A program made the translations under genes and the position numbers. The notes under the pieces were generated by a model. That model saw nothing but the letters and a program-made list of their open reading frames with translations, searched no databases and had not been told where the DNA came from. A stretch of DNA of 64,000 nucleotides, taken from Epiperipatus broadwayi. Lineage: Eukaryota; Onychophora; Udeonychophora; Euonychophora; Peripatidae. Positions 63,236-64,000 of this stretch are shown here, piece by piece; the first letter of the stretch is position 1; every line of letters starts with the position of its first letter. Location: NCBI GenBank assembly GCA_028023455.1, contig JAQFVV010012396.1, positions 24,759,330 to 24,823,329 of the forward strand. Direction: 5' to 3'.

Positions 63236-64000
63236 GATTATAATATTTTCCGATAACTGTGTTAATATTTAGAATTTTAATACTAAACGAAGAGCATAGA
63301 CTGATACCAATAGGTGCCATCTATTGCCCAATATAATTATATATTATTACTTTATTAATTTTATGTTCAGCAAAATGATACTGGAAACACTACTTTCCAA
63401 TTAATGCCTAAATTTGTTTCAAAATAACCATTTCAATATCTTAAATTATTCGCAAATATATTGTAGTCCCCCGCCCCCATATATTTATGCTATTTTATCT
63501 ATAATATCTGCCTCTATAAATTATCACAGTTATTAAATTAGCTCCTTATCTTAAAGCAAAACTAGAATTTAGAATTTGGTATTTTATTTTCAATGCTTTA
63601 TTATCATTATTTTGACAGACTCCAAAGATAAAGGGTTTTGTATCAAAGACCCAATCTGTCAATTTAGTGTTCAAATATTACTTTACCTCTCATGTAACTA
63701 ATTATTTATTAAATGTATATGTGCATTTATTAATAGTGTATAAAACATCAGTATTCTAAACTATATTTTTATTTATAAAACTATTTAATGGCAAGACATA
63801 TAGATCTATGACAACAAACATCCACAAATTAATTAGTTATACAATTAAATATATTAACCATTATACAATATTTTTTTATTAGACCAACACTTTATCCAAT
63901 TGCATTCTGTTTACTTCCAGCAGCAGTATTTATGGCTTGATAATTTCTGAAAGCATAAGTTTAGATTATGATGTAATTATATGAAAATTAAACCTACCAA
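63236..64000. other. AT-rich intergenic sequence
   Basis: No gene is supported. A C-rich patch lies at about 63467-63477. Confidence 0.45.

Overview
This window looks like gene-poor, very AT-rich nuclear DNA from an animal, most likely an invertebrate. I see no bacterial-style genes, no operons, no rRNA and no intact host protein-coding gene. The longest open frames all belong to retroelements. The mix of repeats (Penelope-like element, RTE-type and TAA-tailed LINEs, hAT and Merlin transposons, tRNA-derived SINEs, hammerhead-bearing short repeats) fits a metazoan. I cannot name the phylum from sequence alone. One possible host exon (about 44863-45024) carries a good 5' splice site but has a one-base frame break.

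Layout. 0-12 kb: AT-rich DNA with short interspersed repeats, including a family here called Rpt-A (1.26, 3.74 and 4.14 kb), a hairpin repeat (3.48 kb), a tRNA-derived SINE head (4.74 kb), a TA-flanked DNA transposon with a nested palindrome (7.08-8.38 kb) and a Merlin/ISXO2-like transposase fragment (11.3 kb). 12-27 kb: mostly featureless, with RTE-type 3' ends (17.6, 26.4 kb), a GC-richer island (18.95-20.83 kb) and a SINE whose tail matches the Penelope-like element (25.4 kb). 28-37 kb: decayed LINE remnants, one on + (28-30.6 kb) and one RTE-type on - (31.1-32.4 kb), RTE ends, and a probable Penelope endonuclease fragment (35.3 kb). 38-50 kb: more Rpt-A, a 2.2-kb element with long inverted ends and a hAT MITE nested inside it, a palindromic hammerhead-bearing repeat (46.0-46.9 kb), a second hAT MITE (47.1 kb) and a 310-bp unit arrayed in both orientations (48.6-49.7 kb). 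51-54.2 kb: a decayed Penelope-like element flanked by long inverted copies of its own 3' part. 55.5-56 kb: two facing Rpt-A copies. 57.2-63.2 kb: a nearly full-length LINE on -, ending in a long (TAA)n tail.

Most unusual signal. At least two unrelated short repeat families contain hammerhead-ribozyme cores that I can fold by eye (CTGATGA, stem II, GAAA, short stem III, then a stem I that pairs across the predicted cut). In Rpt-A the core is intact at 1361-1404 (-) and nearly intact at 4272-4315 (+). One copy (55878) begins exactly at the predicted cut, and another locus (38.17-38.74 kb) keeps a head-to-tail arrangement with a period of about 460 bp. This is what one expects of retrozyme-like or Penelope-associated circular or processed RNAs. 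The second family (46329) shows the same logic with a different sequence.

Caution: many frame breaks in the two best-preserved retroelements sit at homopolymer runs, and 52858-53035 is full of abnormal A runs. Some apparent decay may be consensus error rather than biology.
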